The notes: generated by a model from the letters alone, not told the origin. Shown: positions 16,932-25,808, counted from the first letter of the stretch. The stretch: 64,000 nucleotides of DNA from Parablautia intestinalis (GCA_003612395.1 RAYQ01000002.1:124001-188000); one strand, 5' to 3'. A program made the numbers and translations.

Positions 16932-18296
16932 GTGGCAAAAGGGAAAAATGCTACGGTATTTTTCTGCCAGAGCTGTGGATACGAGTCCGGCAAATGGATG
17001 GGACAGTGTCCGGGCTGCAGGCAGTGGAATACTTTTGTGGAAGAGACAGTTATAAGGAGCACCAAAAGCAGTATAAATATAGCCAGGCATGCAGAAAATA
17101 AACCTGCAACTTTATCGGAAATTTCCCTGGAGGAGGAAGACAGGATAAGCACCCGCATGAGGGAGCTTGACAGGGTGCTTGGCGGAGGGCTTATAAGGGG
17201 GTCTCTCACCCTGGTGGGAGGAGATCCCGGTATAGGAAAATCTACCCTGCTTTTGCAGGTATGCCAAAACTTTGCTCTGGATAAACGGGAAGTGCTTTAT
17301 GTATCCGGCGAGGAATCCTTAAAGCAGATTAAGATACGTGCTAACCGTATTGGGGATTTTAACGAGTGCTTAAAGCTTTTGTGTGAGACCAGCCTTGAAG
17401 TGATCGGGGAAATGATACGCGCGCTAAAGCCTGACGTGGTGGTAATTGACTCTATTCAGACAATGTACCGTGAGGATATTTCTTCAGCTCCCGGGAGTAT
17501 TTCCCAGGTCCGTGAAGCTACGGGTATGCTGCTTGGGCTTGCCAAGGGGCTTAATATTTCCATTTTTATTGTGGGACACGTGACCAAAGAAGGAACAGTG
17601 GCAGGGCCGAGAGTATTAGAGCATATGGTAGATACGGTGCTGTACTTTGAAGGCGACAGGCATGCATCCTACCGCATTTTGCGGGGAGTAAAAAACCGGT
17701 TTGGCTCCACCAACGAAATCGGTGTTTTTGAGATGAGAGCTTCGGGTCTTATGGAGGTTTCAAATCCGTCCGAATTTATGCTCGGCGGAAAGCCGGAAGG
17801 GGCAAGCGGCTCCATAGTGGTTTGTTCCATGGAGGGAACACGCCCTATGCTTATAGAGATTCAGGCGCTGGTGTGCCATTCTAATTTTGGCATTCCAAGG
17901 CGTCAGACTACCGGCACTGATTTTAACCGTGTGAATTTGCTGATTGCAGTTTTGGAAAAAAGACTCGGGATTTCCCTGGGTAATTGCGATGCTTATGTGA
18001 ATATCGCCGGAGGAATTAAAATTCAGGAGCCGGCTGTGGATTTGGGAATTGCCATGGCAATCGTATCCAGCTTTAAAAATAAAGCCATAGACGATAAGAT
18101 GATTGCCATAGGAGAAGTAGGGTTAAGCGGCGAAGTGCGGGCTGTAAATATGATAAAGGAAAGAGTGCAGGAGGCAAAAAAGCTTGGTTTTACAGCCTGT
18201 ATAGTTCCATTTGTGTGTAAAGACAGCCTGAAAGAAGTCACCGGAATAAAAGTACTTTATGCAAAAAATGTAGGAGACGCCATCACATATTTATGA
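16932..18296 (+). CDS. radA: DNA repair protein RadA
   Basis: A 454-residue RecA-like helicase that helps process recombination intermediates. Seen: an N-terminal Cys4 zinc finger (FFCQSCGYESGKW, QCPGC), Walker A GDPGIGKSTLLL near residue 100, Walker B-like DVVVIDSIQTMYRE, the RadA signature GVKNRFGSTNEIG near 254, and a C-terminal Lon-protease-like domain (VNIAGGIKIQEPAVDLGIAM). The start is GTG 16932, with GGAG six bases upstream; in-frame ATG 16920 and TTG 16911 overlap or precede that site. The sequence in front of the RBS resembles that of purM (ggaaatggagataaa). Confidence 0.95.
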   Translation: MAKGKNATVFFCQSCGYESGKWMGQCPGCRQWNTFVEETVIRSTKSSINIARHAENKPATLSEISLEEEDRISTRMRELDRVLGGGLIRGSLTLVGGDPGIGKSTLLLQVCQNFALDKREVLYVSGEESLKQIKIRANRIGDFNECLKLLCETSLEVIGEMIRALKPDVVVIDSIQTMYREDISSAPGSISQVREATGMLLGLAKGLNISIFIVGHVTKEGTVAGPRVLEHMVDTVLYFEGDRHASYRILRGVKNRFGSTNEIGVFEMRASGLMEVSNPSEFMLGGKPEGASGSIVVCSMEGTRPMLIEIQALVCHSNFGIPRRQTTGTDFNRVNLLIAVLEKRLGISLGNCDAYVNIAGGIKIQEPAVDLGIAMAIVSSFKNKAIDDKMIAIGEVGLSGEVRAVNMIKERVQEAKKLGFTACIVPFVCKDSLKEVTGIKVLYAKNVGDAITYL

Positions 18297-18321
18297 CAAA
18301 AATGTTACAAAAAGGTATAAT
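18293..18321 (+). promoter_or_regulatory. Promoter for the LCP gene
   Basis: ATGACA (18293-18298, overlapping the radA stop) and TATAAT (18316-18321), 17-base spacer. A second possible pair, TTGTCC with TAAAAT after an 18-base spacer, lies about 55 bases downstream. Confidence 0.6.
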
Positions 18322-18436
18322 GAATTAACAATATCGACAAAAACTATTGTCCAAACAGACCATATTGTGGTAAAATAGAATCGGATTTTTTGTGGCAGTA
18401 CTGCAGGAGCAGTCTGTGGTATGCAGGGGGTAAAAG

Positions 18437-19522
18437 ATGGAAAAGAAAAAATGGATTAAGCATATTCCGTTATTTATCATAGAGCTGGTGGTTCTTGTTG
18501 CGGCGGCGGGCATTTTATATGTTACGCTTCGCGCCACAGATAGTAAAAATGGAGCGGAAAAGGACAACCTTAAGGAAGAAAATATTGCAGTTAACGAGGA
18601 AGTAAAGGAAAAAATAGAAAAGACAGAGCAGACGCAAGGCGATACAAACCAATATACAGGCATTTTTAATCTGGCCTTTTTTGGTGTGGACGCCAGGGAC
18701 GGAAGCCTTGGAAAAGGAAACAGAAGCGATACTATCATGATTTGCTCCATTGATATGGACACCCATGAGATACGCCTTATATCCATATACAGAGACACTT
18801 ATCTGAACCTGGGAAATGATACCTACAAAAAATGTAATACTGCCTATGCCCAGGGAGGGCCGGAACAGGCAATTAACATGATTAATATGAATATGGATAT
18901 GTATGTAACAGATTATATAACGGTAGGATTTGAAGGGTTGAAAAAGGCAATAGATGCTTTAGGCGGTATTGAAATGGATGTAACAGAGACGGAGATTACC
19001 CATTTAAATAACTATCAAAGCACCATGGCAGAGGAGATGGGCATTGAATATACGCCGGTGACCAGGCCAGGTGTGCAGGTCCTTAACGGCTTACAGGCAA
19101 CAGCTTACTGCCGGATCCGTTATGGAGGAGGGGATGATTTCAGGCGCGCCCAAAGACAGCGGGACGTGCTGGTTGCCATGATAGAAAAAAGCAAGAAGGC
19201 TTCCTTAGGAACCCTGACAGATGCTATGAACGCGGTACTGCCCAGCATCAGAACCTCCCTTGATGTTGGAGATATTCTTCCTGTGCTTGGTATGGTAGGA
19301 GATTATAAAGTGACCCAGAGTGAGGGCTTTCCTTTTAGCGATATGAGGAATGGAGGCATTATTGGAGCGGATGGCTCCTGTGTGGTTCCGATTTCGTTAG
19401 AGGATAATGTAAAAAAGCTCCATGAGCTTCTTTATGGGGAAAAGGATTATGAACCTTCTAAGGAAGTAAGGGAGTACAGCGGGATTATAGAGGAGCAGAC
19501 GAAGGATTATCTGATGTATTAA
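18437..19522 (+). CDS. LytR-CpsA-Psr (LCP) family protein
   Basis: A 361-residue membrane-anchored enzyme. One N-terminal transmembrane segment (about residues 10-30) is followed by a short charged linker and the LCP catalytic domain: FNLAFFGVDARDG and GNRSDTIMICSID near residues 77-100, SIYRDTYLNLGN near 116, and CRIRYGGGDDFRRAQRQRDV near 228 with the paired arginines and aspartate typical of the family. LCP enzymes attach wall polymers (teichoic acids or capsule) from lipid carriers to peptidoglycan outside the cell. It has its own promoter and terminator, so it is probably a single-gene unit. Confidence 0.92.
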   Translation: MEKKKWIKHIPLFIIELVVLVAAAGILYVTLRATDSKNGAEKDNLKEENIAVNEEVKEKIEKTEQTQGDTNQYTGIFNLAFFGVDARDGSLGKGNRSDTIMICSIDMDTHEIRLISIYRDTYLNLGNDTYKKCNTAYAQGGPEQAINMINMNMDMYVTDYITVGFEGLKKAIDALGGIEMDVTETEITHLNNYQSTMAEEMGIEYTPVTRPGVQVLNGLQATAYCRIRYGGGDDFRRAQRQRDVLVAMIEKSKKASLGTLTDAMNAVLPSIRTSLDVGDILPVLGMVGDYKVTQSEGFPFSDMRNGGIIGADGSCVVPISLEDNVKKLHELLYGEKDYEPSKEVREYSGIIEEQTKDYLMY

Positions 19523-19552
19523 GACCATTTTTGAAATCTTTAAAATAAAAAG

Positions 19553-19588
19553 TGTCAGAAAACAAAATCAAGTTTCCTGACATTTTTT
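19553..19588. terminator. Bidirectional terminator between LCP gene and tRNA-Trp
   Basis: TGTCAG at 19553-19558 pairs with CTGACA at 19577-19582, with an inner AAAC/GTTT stem. Six T follow on the + strand, and T-rich sequence follows on the minus strand. It can serve the LCP gene and, from the other side, tRNA-Trp. Confidence 0.75.
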
Positions 19589-19609
19589 ATTGCATTTCTT
19601 CTTAATTAA

Positions 19610-19680
19610 CAGGGGCAGTAGGAATCGAACCCACATCGACGGTTTTGGAGACCGCTGTTCTACCTTTGAACTATGCCCCT
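19610..19680 (-). tRNA. tRNA-Trp (anticodon CCA)
   Basis: On the minus strand the acceptor AGGGGCA pairs with TGCCCCT, followed by G as discriminator. The anticodon arm has a 5-bp stem around loop CTCCAAA, giving anticodon CCA. The T arm GGGTTCGATTCCTA is present. The 71-nt gene does not encode the CCA end. It is the only minus-strand gene recognised in the window. Confidence 0.95.
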
Positions 19681-19709
19681 TCATTAGCTGCTTTAACCTG
19701 CCAAAAGTT

Positions 19710-19739
19710 ATTATAACTCACTATGCTGCTTTCTGTCAA
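19710..19739 (-). promoter_or_regulatory. Promoter of tRNA-Trp
   Basis: On the minus strand TTGACA (19739-19734) and TATAAT (19715-19710) with an 18-base spacer, both perfect consensus, about 30 bases before the mature tRNA. Confidence 0.85.
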
Positions 19740-19805
19740 TCATTTTTATCATAGAAATCTGCCGGCCGACAATCAAAACGCAGTAGGGTATAAAATATAT
19801 AAAAC

Positions 19806-19839
19806 GCAAAAAATCCTGAATTACTTCAGGACTTTTTGC
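19806..19839. terminator. Orphan bidirectional terminator-like hairpin
   Basis: Fifteen-base arms (19806-19820 and 19825-19839) pair with one mismatch around TTAC, with A runs on one arm and T runs on the other, so it reads as a terminator either way. No gene ends here. Confidence 0.6.
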
Positions 19840-19876
19840 TTGTGTAAAAGGGGAATTTTTCCGGAATTGCTAATTA

Positions 19877-19910
19877 GCAAAGTTGACTTCCGTAATCAAC
19901 TTCGCTTTTT
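19877..19910 (+). terminator. Second orphan terminator-like hairpin
   Basis: GCAAAGTTGA (19877-19886) pairs with TCAACTTCGC (19896-19905) with one mismatch, then TTTTT. It lies 40 bp after the previous hairpin and again has no gene in front of it. Confidence 0.55.
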
Positions 19911-20216
19911 AGTATATTGCTTTAAAAAGTGAAAATCTATAAGTATATTGCTTGATACTAACAATATATTAGCACGTATAGTTATATTCAGCAATTTTCG
20001 ACAAATGTTTACATAATAATTTATTTTTAATGGTCTTTTTTTGCGGCAATCACTACGGACGAATGCTCAGGGCATGAAGGATAACAATGTTACCTGAACA
20101 GAGATAACCGGCATTCCTGAACGTGACAGAGAAAACTTTTTATGATAAGATAAAATAAAATGGATATTTTGCACAAACAGGTATAATCATGAAGTTCGTA
20201 AGCCATATATGGCTTA

Positions 20217-20297
20217 GCGCAAATAACAAACGCTGTCACGCTTCGCGGGCCAGCTTATTGTAAGCAAAGGTGAACTTCGTTCACCTCACAGAAATGG
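20217..20297 (-). repeat. 81-bp REP-like module, copy B (core 20225-20261)
   Basis: It has the same length and order as 8099-8179. The second hairpin is perfect here (GGTGAAC-TTC-GTTCACC). It ends at the GGGG used as ribosome-binding site by the gene starting at 20307. Confidence 0.85.
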
Positions 20298-20306
20298 GGT
20301 AAAAAA

Positions 20307-20762
20307 TTGGAAAATGAAAACATTTACAGACAGGAAAAGATAGAGGAATATCGTTTAAAGATGGGAAAGATATTCCGTTATATTCCCTGGCTGGAGGAAA
20401 AAGCGGGGACAAAGCTGGTCCATAATTATGATGGGGAAAAAAGACTGACCCATTCTATTCAGATTCCGGTTTATGACAGCACGCTCCTTGCATTTGTGAA
20501 GGAAATGCAGGGAACCGGGCTTATGAGCCGCAATTATGTTTATGTTTATTCACGCTACGGTATCAAAAGTGTGAAGGATGAGCTTAAGCTTATTGAACAG
20601 GCGGAGTTTGGAGACATGGAAAATATACTTGGCATTATGGCCAAATATGTTTTGGGCGGCATGACCAAGGGAATTTTATGGTCAACAGCTGTTGAAAACG
20701 GGGTTTTTCTAAGCGGGCTTAAGCAGATGAAAAAACTGCTGGATTTCTGGGATCGATCCTGA
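20307..20762 (+). CDS. Uncharacterised protein, possibly DUF6508-like
   Basis: A 151-residue soluble protein that I do not recognise with confidence. It begins at TTG 20307, with GGGG 7-8 bases before. The overall pattern (KIFRYIPWLEEKAG early, PVYDSTLLAFVKEM and YVYVYSRYGIKS in the middle, FLSGLKQMKKLLDFW late) is reminiscent of DUF6508. No catalytic motif, signal or membrane segment is seen. The downstream neighbour is a TetR regulator 95 bp away on the same strand. Confidence 0.6.
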   Translation: MENENIYRQEKIEEYRLKMGKIFRYIPWLEEKAGTKLVHNYDGEKRLTHSIQIPVYDSTLLAFVKEMQGTGLMSRNYVYVYSRYGIKSVKDELKLIEQAEFGDMENILGIMAKYVLGGMTKGILWSTAVENGVFLSGLKQMKKLLDFWDRS

Positions 20763-20857
20763 TAAAGGTATTGTATTTCCCGCAGAGTATAGATTACCCC
20801 AAAGCAGGTATTTTGCCCGGATTTAAGCTGCCTTAATGGGGCGGTGTGGAGGTAAGG

Positions 20858-21445
20858 ATGAGTGAAAAATCGGTACAAAAGAAAAAATACATTGTAGAGA
20901 CGGCACGGAATGTATTTATGGAAAAAGGTTTTAAAGCCGTTACCATGAAAGACATCGTGGAGGCGTGTGAAATCAGCCGCGGAGGACTCTATCTGTATTT
21001 TCAAAATACAGGGGAGCTTTTTGAGGAGGTACTTAAGTTAGAGCAGGAGGAAACGGATGATGTGTTTGAAAAAAGCATCCCGGAGGGCGCATCGCCCTCG
21101 GACATTCTCGCTTTGTTTTTAAAGGAGCAGAAAAAGGAGCTTCTTAATCTGAAACCATCCTTAAATATAGCCGTTTACGAATATTTTTTTGCCTGCAATC
21201 CGCCTTCAAGGGATAATCTTTTAAAAAAGCAGTTTGAACAGGCGGTATATGTGATTGAAAAGCTGATTCAGGCGGGAAATGAAAGCGGCGAGTTTTACTG
21301 CGGGGATCCGAGAGGGGCGGCAAGAAATATTATGTATGTGTTAGAGGGCCTTAAGATTGCTTCCCAGACCAGAGGGATCCAGGAAGCGGCGGTAGACCGG
21401 GAAATCCTGTATGTAATGCAGGGACTGATTGGCGAGGAGTATTAA
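20858..21445 (+). CDS. TetR/AcrR-family transcriptional regulator
   Basis: A 195-residue one-domain repressor type. The N-terminal TetR helix-turn-helix is clear: KYIVETARNVFMEKGFKAVT, MKDIVEACEISRGGLYLYF with GELFEEVL following. The C-terminal half is the variable ligand-binding and dimer part, so the inducer cannot be read. The start ATG 20858 has GGAGG five bases upstream; a GTG at 20846 lacks one. TetR proteins often control adjacent genes; the candidates are the upstream unknown protein or itself, since purL downstream has its own promoter. Confidence 0.9.
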   Translation: MSEKSVQKKKYIVETARNVFMEKGFKAVTMKDIVEACEISRGGLYLYFQNTGELFEEVLKLEQEETDDVFEKSIPEGASPSDILALFLKEQKKELLNLKPSLNIAVYEYFFACNPPSRDNLLKKQFEQAVYVIEKLIQAGNESGEFYCGDPRGAARNIMYVLEGLKIASQTRGIQEAAVDREILYVMQGLIGEEY

Positions 21446-21469
21446 TATTGCCGCTTTTCCCTGTTTTCG

Positions 21470-21497
21470 TTGCAAAATGGGATAAATCCGGTATAAT
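21470..21497 (+). promoter_or_regulatory. Promoter for purL
   Basis: TTGCAA (21470-21475) and TATAAT (21492-21497), 16-base spacer. The leader of about 90 bases ends with a tight inverted repeat TGGTATG-GCT-CATACCA (21558-21574), 14 bases before the ribosome-binding site. Confidence 0.7.
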
Positions 21498-21596
21498 GAA
21501 AGTGTTGCTGCGTGTAACGGAGCAGTTTACGGATAGGGTATTGTCACATAACAAATTTGGTATGGCTCATACCAGTCAATAATCTAATGGAGGATG

Positions 21597-24500
21597 ATGA
21601 ACTTCAACATGGGAAATGTAAAACGGATTTATGTAGAAAAAAAGACGCCTTTTGCAGTGAAGGCAAAGGAACTGAAAGAGGAAATCGGCAGTTATCTTGG
21701 AATATCCGGTGTTCGTGATGTACGGGTGTTTATCCGCTATGACGTTCAGAACATTTCTGAGGAAACCTTTGAGCGGGCGGTAAACAGTGTGTTTTCCGAG
21801 CCGCCTGTAGACATTCTTTACAGAGAAGAAATTGAGATACCAGAGGATGGGCAGGTATTCGGAGTAGAATTTCTTCCGGGGCAGTTCGACCAGCGTGCGG
21901 ACTCTGCCATGCAGTGCATCAAATTCCTGAAGGAGGATGAGGAGCCTGTCATAAAGACGGCGGTTACCTATCTTATCACAGGCAGCGTTTCCCCTGATGA
22001 AATGGAGAGAATAAAAGCCTACTGTATCAATCCTGTGGATTCCAGAGAAACAGGGATGGATAAGCCGGAAACGCTCATTACGGAGTATGAGGAACCGGCG
22101 CAGGTTGCATTCCTTGACGGCTTTCGGGATATGCAGGAGGAGAAGCTTGGGGAACTGTATGAGAGCCTGGAGCTGGCAATGACCTTTAAGGATTTTAAAC
22201 ATATTCAGAATTATTATAAAGGGGAGGAGAAAAGGGATCCGACCATGACGGAAATCCGTGTTTTGGATACCTACTGGTCAGACCATTGCCGCCATACCAC
22301 CTTTTCCACGGAGCTTAAAAATATTGAATTTAAGGATGGTTATTATAAGGCGCCCCTTGAGACTACTTATCAAAGCTATTTAGATACCAGAAGCGAAATT
22401 TTTGCAGGCAGGGATGACAAATTCGTATGTCTGATGGATTTGGCGCTGATGGCTATGCGCAAGTTAAAGAAAGATGGAAAGCTGGAGGATATGGAGCAGT
22501 CTGATGAGATTAACGCCTGCTCGGTGATTGTTCCCGTGGAGATGGACTACGGAGATGGTCCGGTTACGGAACAGTGGCTCGTCTTTTTCAAAAATGAAAC
22601 CCACAATCACCCAACGGAGATAGAGCCCTTTGGCGGCGCCGCAACCTGTCTTGGCGGCGCCATAAGAGACCCTCTGTCGGGAAGGGGCTATGTGTATCAG
22701 GCCATGCGCGTTACGGGAGCGGCAGATCCCACGGTGTCTGTCAGTGAGACACTGAAAGGAAAGCTGTCACAAAAAAAGCTGGTAAGAGGCGCAGCCTGCG
22801 GCTATTCTTCTTATGGAAACCAGATTGGCCTTGCCACAGGATATGTGAAAGAAATTTATCATCCTGACTATGTGGCAAAGCGTATGGAGATCGGCGCGGT
22901 GATGGGCGCTGCACCCAGAGAAAATGTAATCAGGGAAAATTCGGACCCGGATGATGTGGTTATTTTGCTTGGAGGCAGAACAGGGCGGGACGGCTGTGGC
23001 GGCGCTACCGGTTCTTCCAAGGTACATACGGAGCGTTCCATTGAAAAGTGCGGCGCTGAGGTGCAGAAGGGAAATGCGCCTACAGAGCGTAAAATACAGA
23101 GACTTTTCCGCAGAGGAGAGGTTAGCAGGCTGATAAAGAAGTGCAACGACTTTGGAGCAGGAGGCGTTTCCGTTGCAATCGGAGAACTGGCGGACGGCCT
23201 TATCGTTGACCTTAATAAAGTACCTAAAAAATATGCGGGACTGGACGGCACGGAGCTGGCAATTTCCGAATCCCAGGAGAGAATGGCTGTAGTGGTAAGC
23301 CCTGGGGATGTGGAGGCATTTCTCGCTTATGCTTCGGAAGAAAATCTGGAAGCTGTTCCGGTTGCTGTAGTGACGAAGGAGCCCAGGCTGGTGCTGAAAT
23401 GGAGGGGGAAAGAGATTGTTAATATTGCCAGAGCTTTCCTTAACACCAATGGCGCTCATCAGGAAACCAATGTCATGGTGGATATCCCGGAGCGCGAAAA
23501 AAACTATTTTAGGCAGATTGCCGTTAAGGGAGTCAGAAAGCTTTTGGATGAGGGAGATATAAAGGGAGCATGGCTTAAGACATTGGGCGATTTAAATGTG
23601 TGCTCGCAAAAGGGTCTTGTGGAAATGTTTGATTCCTCCATTGGTTCAGGCAGTGTGCTTATGCCTTACGGAGGAAAATACCAGCTCACGGAAACACAGG
23701 CAATGGTGGCAAAGCTCCCTGTGCTTAAGGGAAAGACGGATACGGTCACTATGATGAGCTTTGGGTTTGATCCGTATCTTTCCTCCTGGAGCCCTTACCA
23801 CGGCGCTGTCTATGCGGTGACAGAGTCCATGGCAAGAATTGTGGCATGCGGCGGCCAGTTCGATAAGATCCGTTTTACCTTCCAGGAGTACTTCAGACGT
23901 ATGAGCAGCGATCCGGAAAGATGGAGTCAGCCTTTTGCCGCTCTGCTTGGCGCCTATGACGCACAGATTGGCTACGGACTGCCTTCTATCGGCGGTAAGG
24001 ACAGTATGTCGGGAACCTTTAATGACATAGATGTTCCGCCTACGCTGGTATCCTTTGCGGTGGATGTGGCAAAGGGAAAGGAAATCATTACGCCGGAGTT
24101 AAAGAATGCAGGAGATGAGCTGGTTCAGTTCTGGTTTGATAAGGATGAATACGATATACCGGTTTATGAGCATGTTATGGAGACTTATCGCTTTATTACG
24201 AAGCTGATGAGGATGGGTAAGGTGAAGGCTGCCTATGCGCTGGATGCCAGGGGCCTTCTGGCAGGGGTTTCCAAAATGGCGTTTGGCAATAAGCTTGGCG
24301 TTTCCTTCGCCGGTGATCTGAAAGCGATGGATTTGTTTGAAAACTGCCTGGGCGATATTGTCCTTGAAATGACGGAAGCTGATGCGGCGGAGATCTTTGA
24401 ACACAAAGGCGGGGAAGCGCAGGATCTTAATTTCAGAAGAGTTGCAAAGGTAAGAGAGGACGATGTTTTCTGCTTTGGAGACGTGACAGTTACAATGGGG

Positions 24501-25427
24501 GAAGCCTTAGATGCGTGGAAGGAAAGACTGGAAAAGGTATTTCCTACCAAAGCGGAAAAAAGCACCGAGCCTGTGGATTCTCCCGTTTACCGCACAGATA
24601 AAATATATGTATGTAAAAATAAAGTGGCAAAGCCGTTGGTATTCATACCGGTATTTCCGGGAACAAACTGCGAATACGACAGCGCCAGGGCTTTTGAGAG
24701 GGCAGGCGCAAAAGTGGTGACAAGAGTGTTTAAAAACCAGTCTGCGGAAGATATACGGGAGTCCGTGGAAATTTTTGAAAGGGATATAGACGGAGCGCAG
24801 ATTATCATGTTCCCGGGTGGATTTTCCGCAGGGGACGAGCCGGACGGCAGCGCGAAATTTTTTGCAACGGCTTTTCAAAACGAGAAGCTTAAGGAAGCGG
24901 TTATGAAGCTGCTAAATCAAAGAGACGGACTGGCGCTTGGCATCTGCAACGGTTTTCAGGCGCTGATCAAGCTGGGACTATTGCCCTTAGGGGAGATTGC
25001 GGGACAGAAGGAGGATTCGCCGACCCTTACCTTTAACACCATCAACCGCCATATCTCAAAAATGGTTTACACAAAGGTGATTTCCAACAAGTCCCCATGG
25101 CTTAGGGGAGCTTTGCCGGGCGAGGTTTATGTGATACCCGCTTCTCACGGCGAAGGCAGGTTTGTGGCTTCAGAGGACTGGATAAAGAAACTCTTTGAAA
25201 ATGGGCAGGTAGCTACACAGTATGCAGACGCAGACGGAAAGGTATCCATGGACGAGGAGTGGAATATCAATGGATCTTATGCCGCTATCGAGGGGATTAC
25301 TTCTCCCGATGGCAGATGCTTTGGTAAGATGGGCCATGCAGAGCGCCGGGGTGATGGTGTTGCCGTAAACATTTACGGCCGGCAGGATATGAAGATCTTC
25401 GAGTCCGGTGTGGCATATTTTAAATAA
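21597..25427 (+). CDS. purL: Phosphoribosylformylglycinamidine synthase, single chain
   Basis: A protein of about 1276 residues containing both FGAM synthase and glutaminase. Seen: an N-terminal PurS-like region, the linker motif DTYWSDHCRHTTF near residue 220, substrate motifs KNETHNHPTEIEPFGGAATC near 330 and SKVHTERSIEKCGAEV near 475, a second synthase half, and a C-terminal class I glutaminase with FPGGFSAGDEPDG, catalytic Cys in LGICNGFQALIKLG near 1116 and ASHGEGRF with the catalytic His. This is the clostridial large form (TIGR01857-like). GGAGG directly touches ATG 21594, so ATG 21597 or ATG 21609 is the likelier start. It is monocistronic, with its own promoter and terminator, 10 kb from the other pur genes. 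Confidence 0.95.
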   Translation: MNFNMGNVKRIYVEKKTPFAVKAKELKEEIGSYLGISGVRDVRVFIRYDVQNISEETFERAVNSVFSEPPVDILYREEIEIPEDGQVFGVEFLPGQFDQRADSAMQCIKFLKEDEEPVIKTAVTYLITGSVSPDEMERIKAYCINPVDSRETGMDKPETLITEYEEPAQVAFLDGFRDMQEEKLGELYESLELAMTFKDFKHIQNYYKGEEKRDPTMTEIRVLDTYWSDHCRHTTFSTELKNIEFKDGYYKAPLETTYQSYLDTRSEIFAGRDDKFVCLMDLALMAMRKLKKDGKLEDMEQSDEINACSVIVPVEMDYGDGPVTEQWLVFFKNETHNHPTEIEPFGGAATCLGGAIRDPLSGRGYVYQAMRVTGAADPTVSVSETLKGKLSQKKLVRGAACGYSSYGNQIGLATGYVKEIYHPDYVAKRMEIGAVMGAAPRENVIRENSDPDDVVILLGGRTGRDGCGGATGSSKVHTERSIEKCGAEVQKGNAPTERKIQRLFRRGEVSRLIKKCNDFGAGGVSVAIGELADGLIVDLNKVPKKYAGLDGTELAISESQERMAVVVSPGDVEAFLAYASEENLEAVPVAVVTKEPRLVLKWRGKEIVNIARAFLNTNGAHQETNVMVDIPEREKNYFRQIAVKGVRKLLDEGDIKGAWLKTLGDLNVCSQKGLVEMFDSSIGSGSVLMPYGGKYQLTETQAMVAKLPVLKGKTDTVTMMSFGFDPYLSSWSPYHGAVYAVTESMARIVACGGQFDKIRFTFQEYFRRMSSDPERWSQPFAALLGAYDAQIGYGLPSIGGKDSMSGTFNDIDVPPTLVSFAVDVAKGKEIITPELKNAGDELVQFWFDKDEYDIPVYEHVMETYRFITKLMRMGKVKAAYALDARGLLAGVSKMAFGNKLGVSFAGDLKAMDLFENCLGDIVLEMTEADAAEIFEHKGGEAQDLNFRRVAKVREDDVFCFGDVTVTMGEALDAWKERLEKVFPTKAEKSTEPVDSPVYRTDKIYVCKNKVAKPLVFIPVFPGTNCEYDSARAFERAGAKVVTRVFKNQSAEDIRESVEIFERDIDGAQIIMFPGGFSAGDEPDGSAKFFATAFQNEKLKEAVMKLLNQRDGLALGICNGFQALIKLGLLPLGEIAGQKEDSPTLTFNTINRHISKMVYTKVISNKSPWLRGALPGEVYVIPASHGEGRFVASEDWIKKLFENGQVATQYADADGKVSMDEEWNINGSYAAIEGITSPDGRCFGKMGHAERRGDGVAVNIYGRQDMKIFESGVAYFK

Positions 25428-25506
25428 AAAGTTGCTGCTATTTATAGAGACTGCACGATTATCTTTTAAAGATTGTTTGGCAGTCCTCCAAAAAGAATAA
25501 ATGCGA

Positions 25507-25553
25507 TAAAACGACCTTGAATTGAAATAGAAATTAATTTCAGGGTCGTTTTT
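25507..25553 (+). terminator. Terminator of purL
   Basis: AAAACGACC at 25508 onward pairs with GGGTCGTTTT at its other end (about 25543-25552), with partial pairing inside, followed by T residues. Confidence 0.75.
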
Positions 25554-25647
25554 AGTATGTTTAATTCTATAAAAGTCAAATTCTTTTTATATTTTTTTGT
25601 ATTTGTATCAGGTAAGATATATTTGTGAAAAAAGACTTCTTTATTTC

Positions 25648-25808
25648 CGCGAGCAACGAGCCAAGCGGACATGCTTGCATGTCCATTTGACGACTGCCGC
25701 GAGGGTCAAATACCCCGCAGCTTGCTGCGTTGCAAGTTTGATGCCCCGTCAGCTTGCTGCGGGGTCTTTGACTGATGGCAGAGCGAAATCCGGTATTTTC
25801 GCCCGCCG
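25648..25808. repeat. Structured element built from CTTG-loop hairpins
   Basis: Hairpins: GGACATGC-TT-GCATGTCC (25667-25684), CGCAGC-TT-GCTGCG (25716-25729), CCCCGTCAGC-TT-GCTGCGGGG with one bulge (25744-25764), and GCGAAAT...ATTTTCGC (about 25782-25801). A competing long stem pairs 25705-25721 with 25756-25772 (17 bases, one mismatch). Sequence and GC content differ from the flanks. I recall similar GC-rich hairpin blocks in other Lachnospiraceae genomes, so this is probably a dispersed element. Confidence 0.7.

Larger units (their letters stand above)
19523..20306. other. Gene-poor 784-bp region
   Basis: It holds a bidirectional terminator (19553-19588), tRNA-Trp on the minus strand with its promoter, two orphan terminator-like hairpins (19806-19839, 19877-19910), AT-rich DNA with no supported gene (about 19911-20216, including the palindrome TAAGCCAT-AT-ATGGCTTA), and the second copy of the 81-bp repeat module. 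A frame of about 69 codons at 19723 lacks a ribosome-binding site and runs through the hairpins; I do not call it. Confidence 0.7.

Noticed and set aside
19723-19932. 69-codon frame downstream of the LCP gene
   Set aside because: It overlaps the tRNA promoter and two terminator-like hairpins and has no ribosome-binding site.
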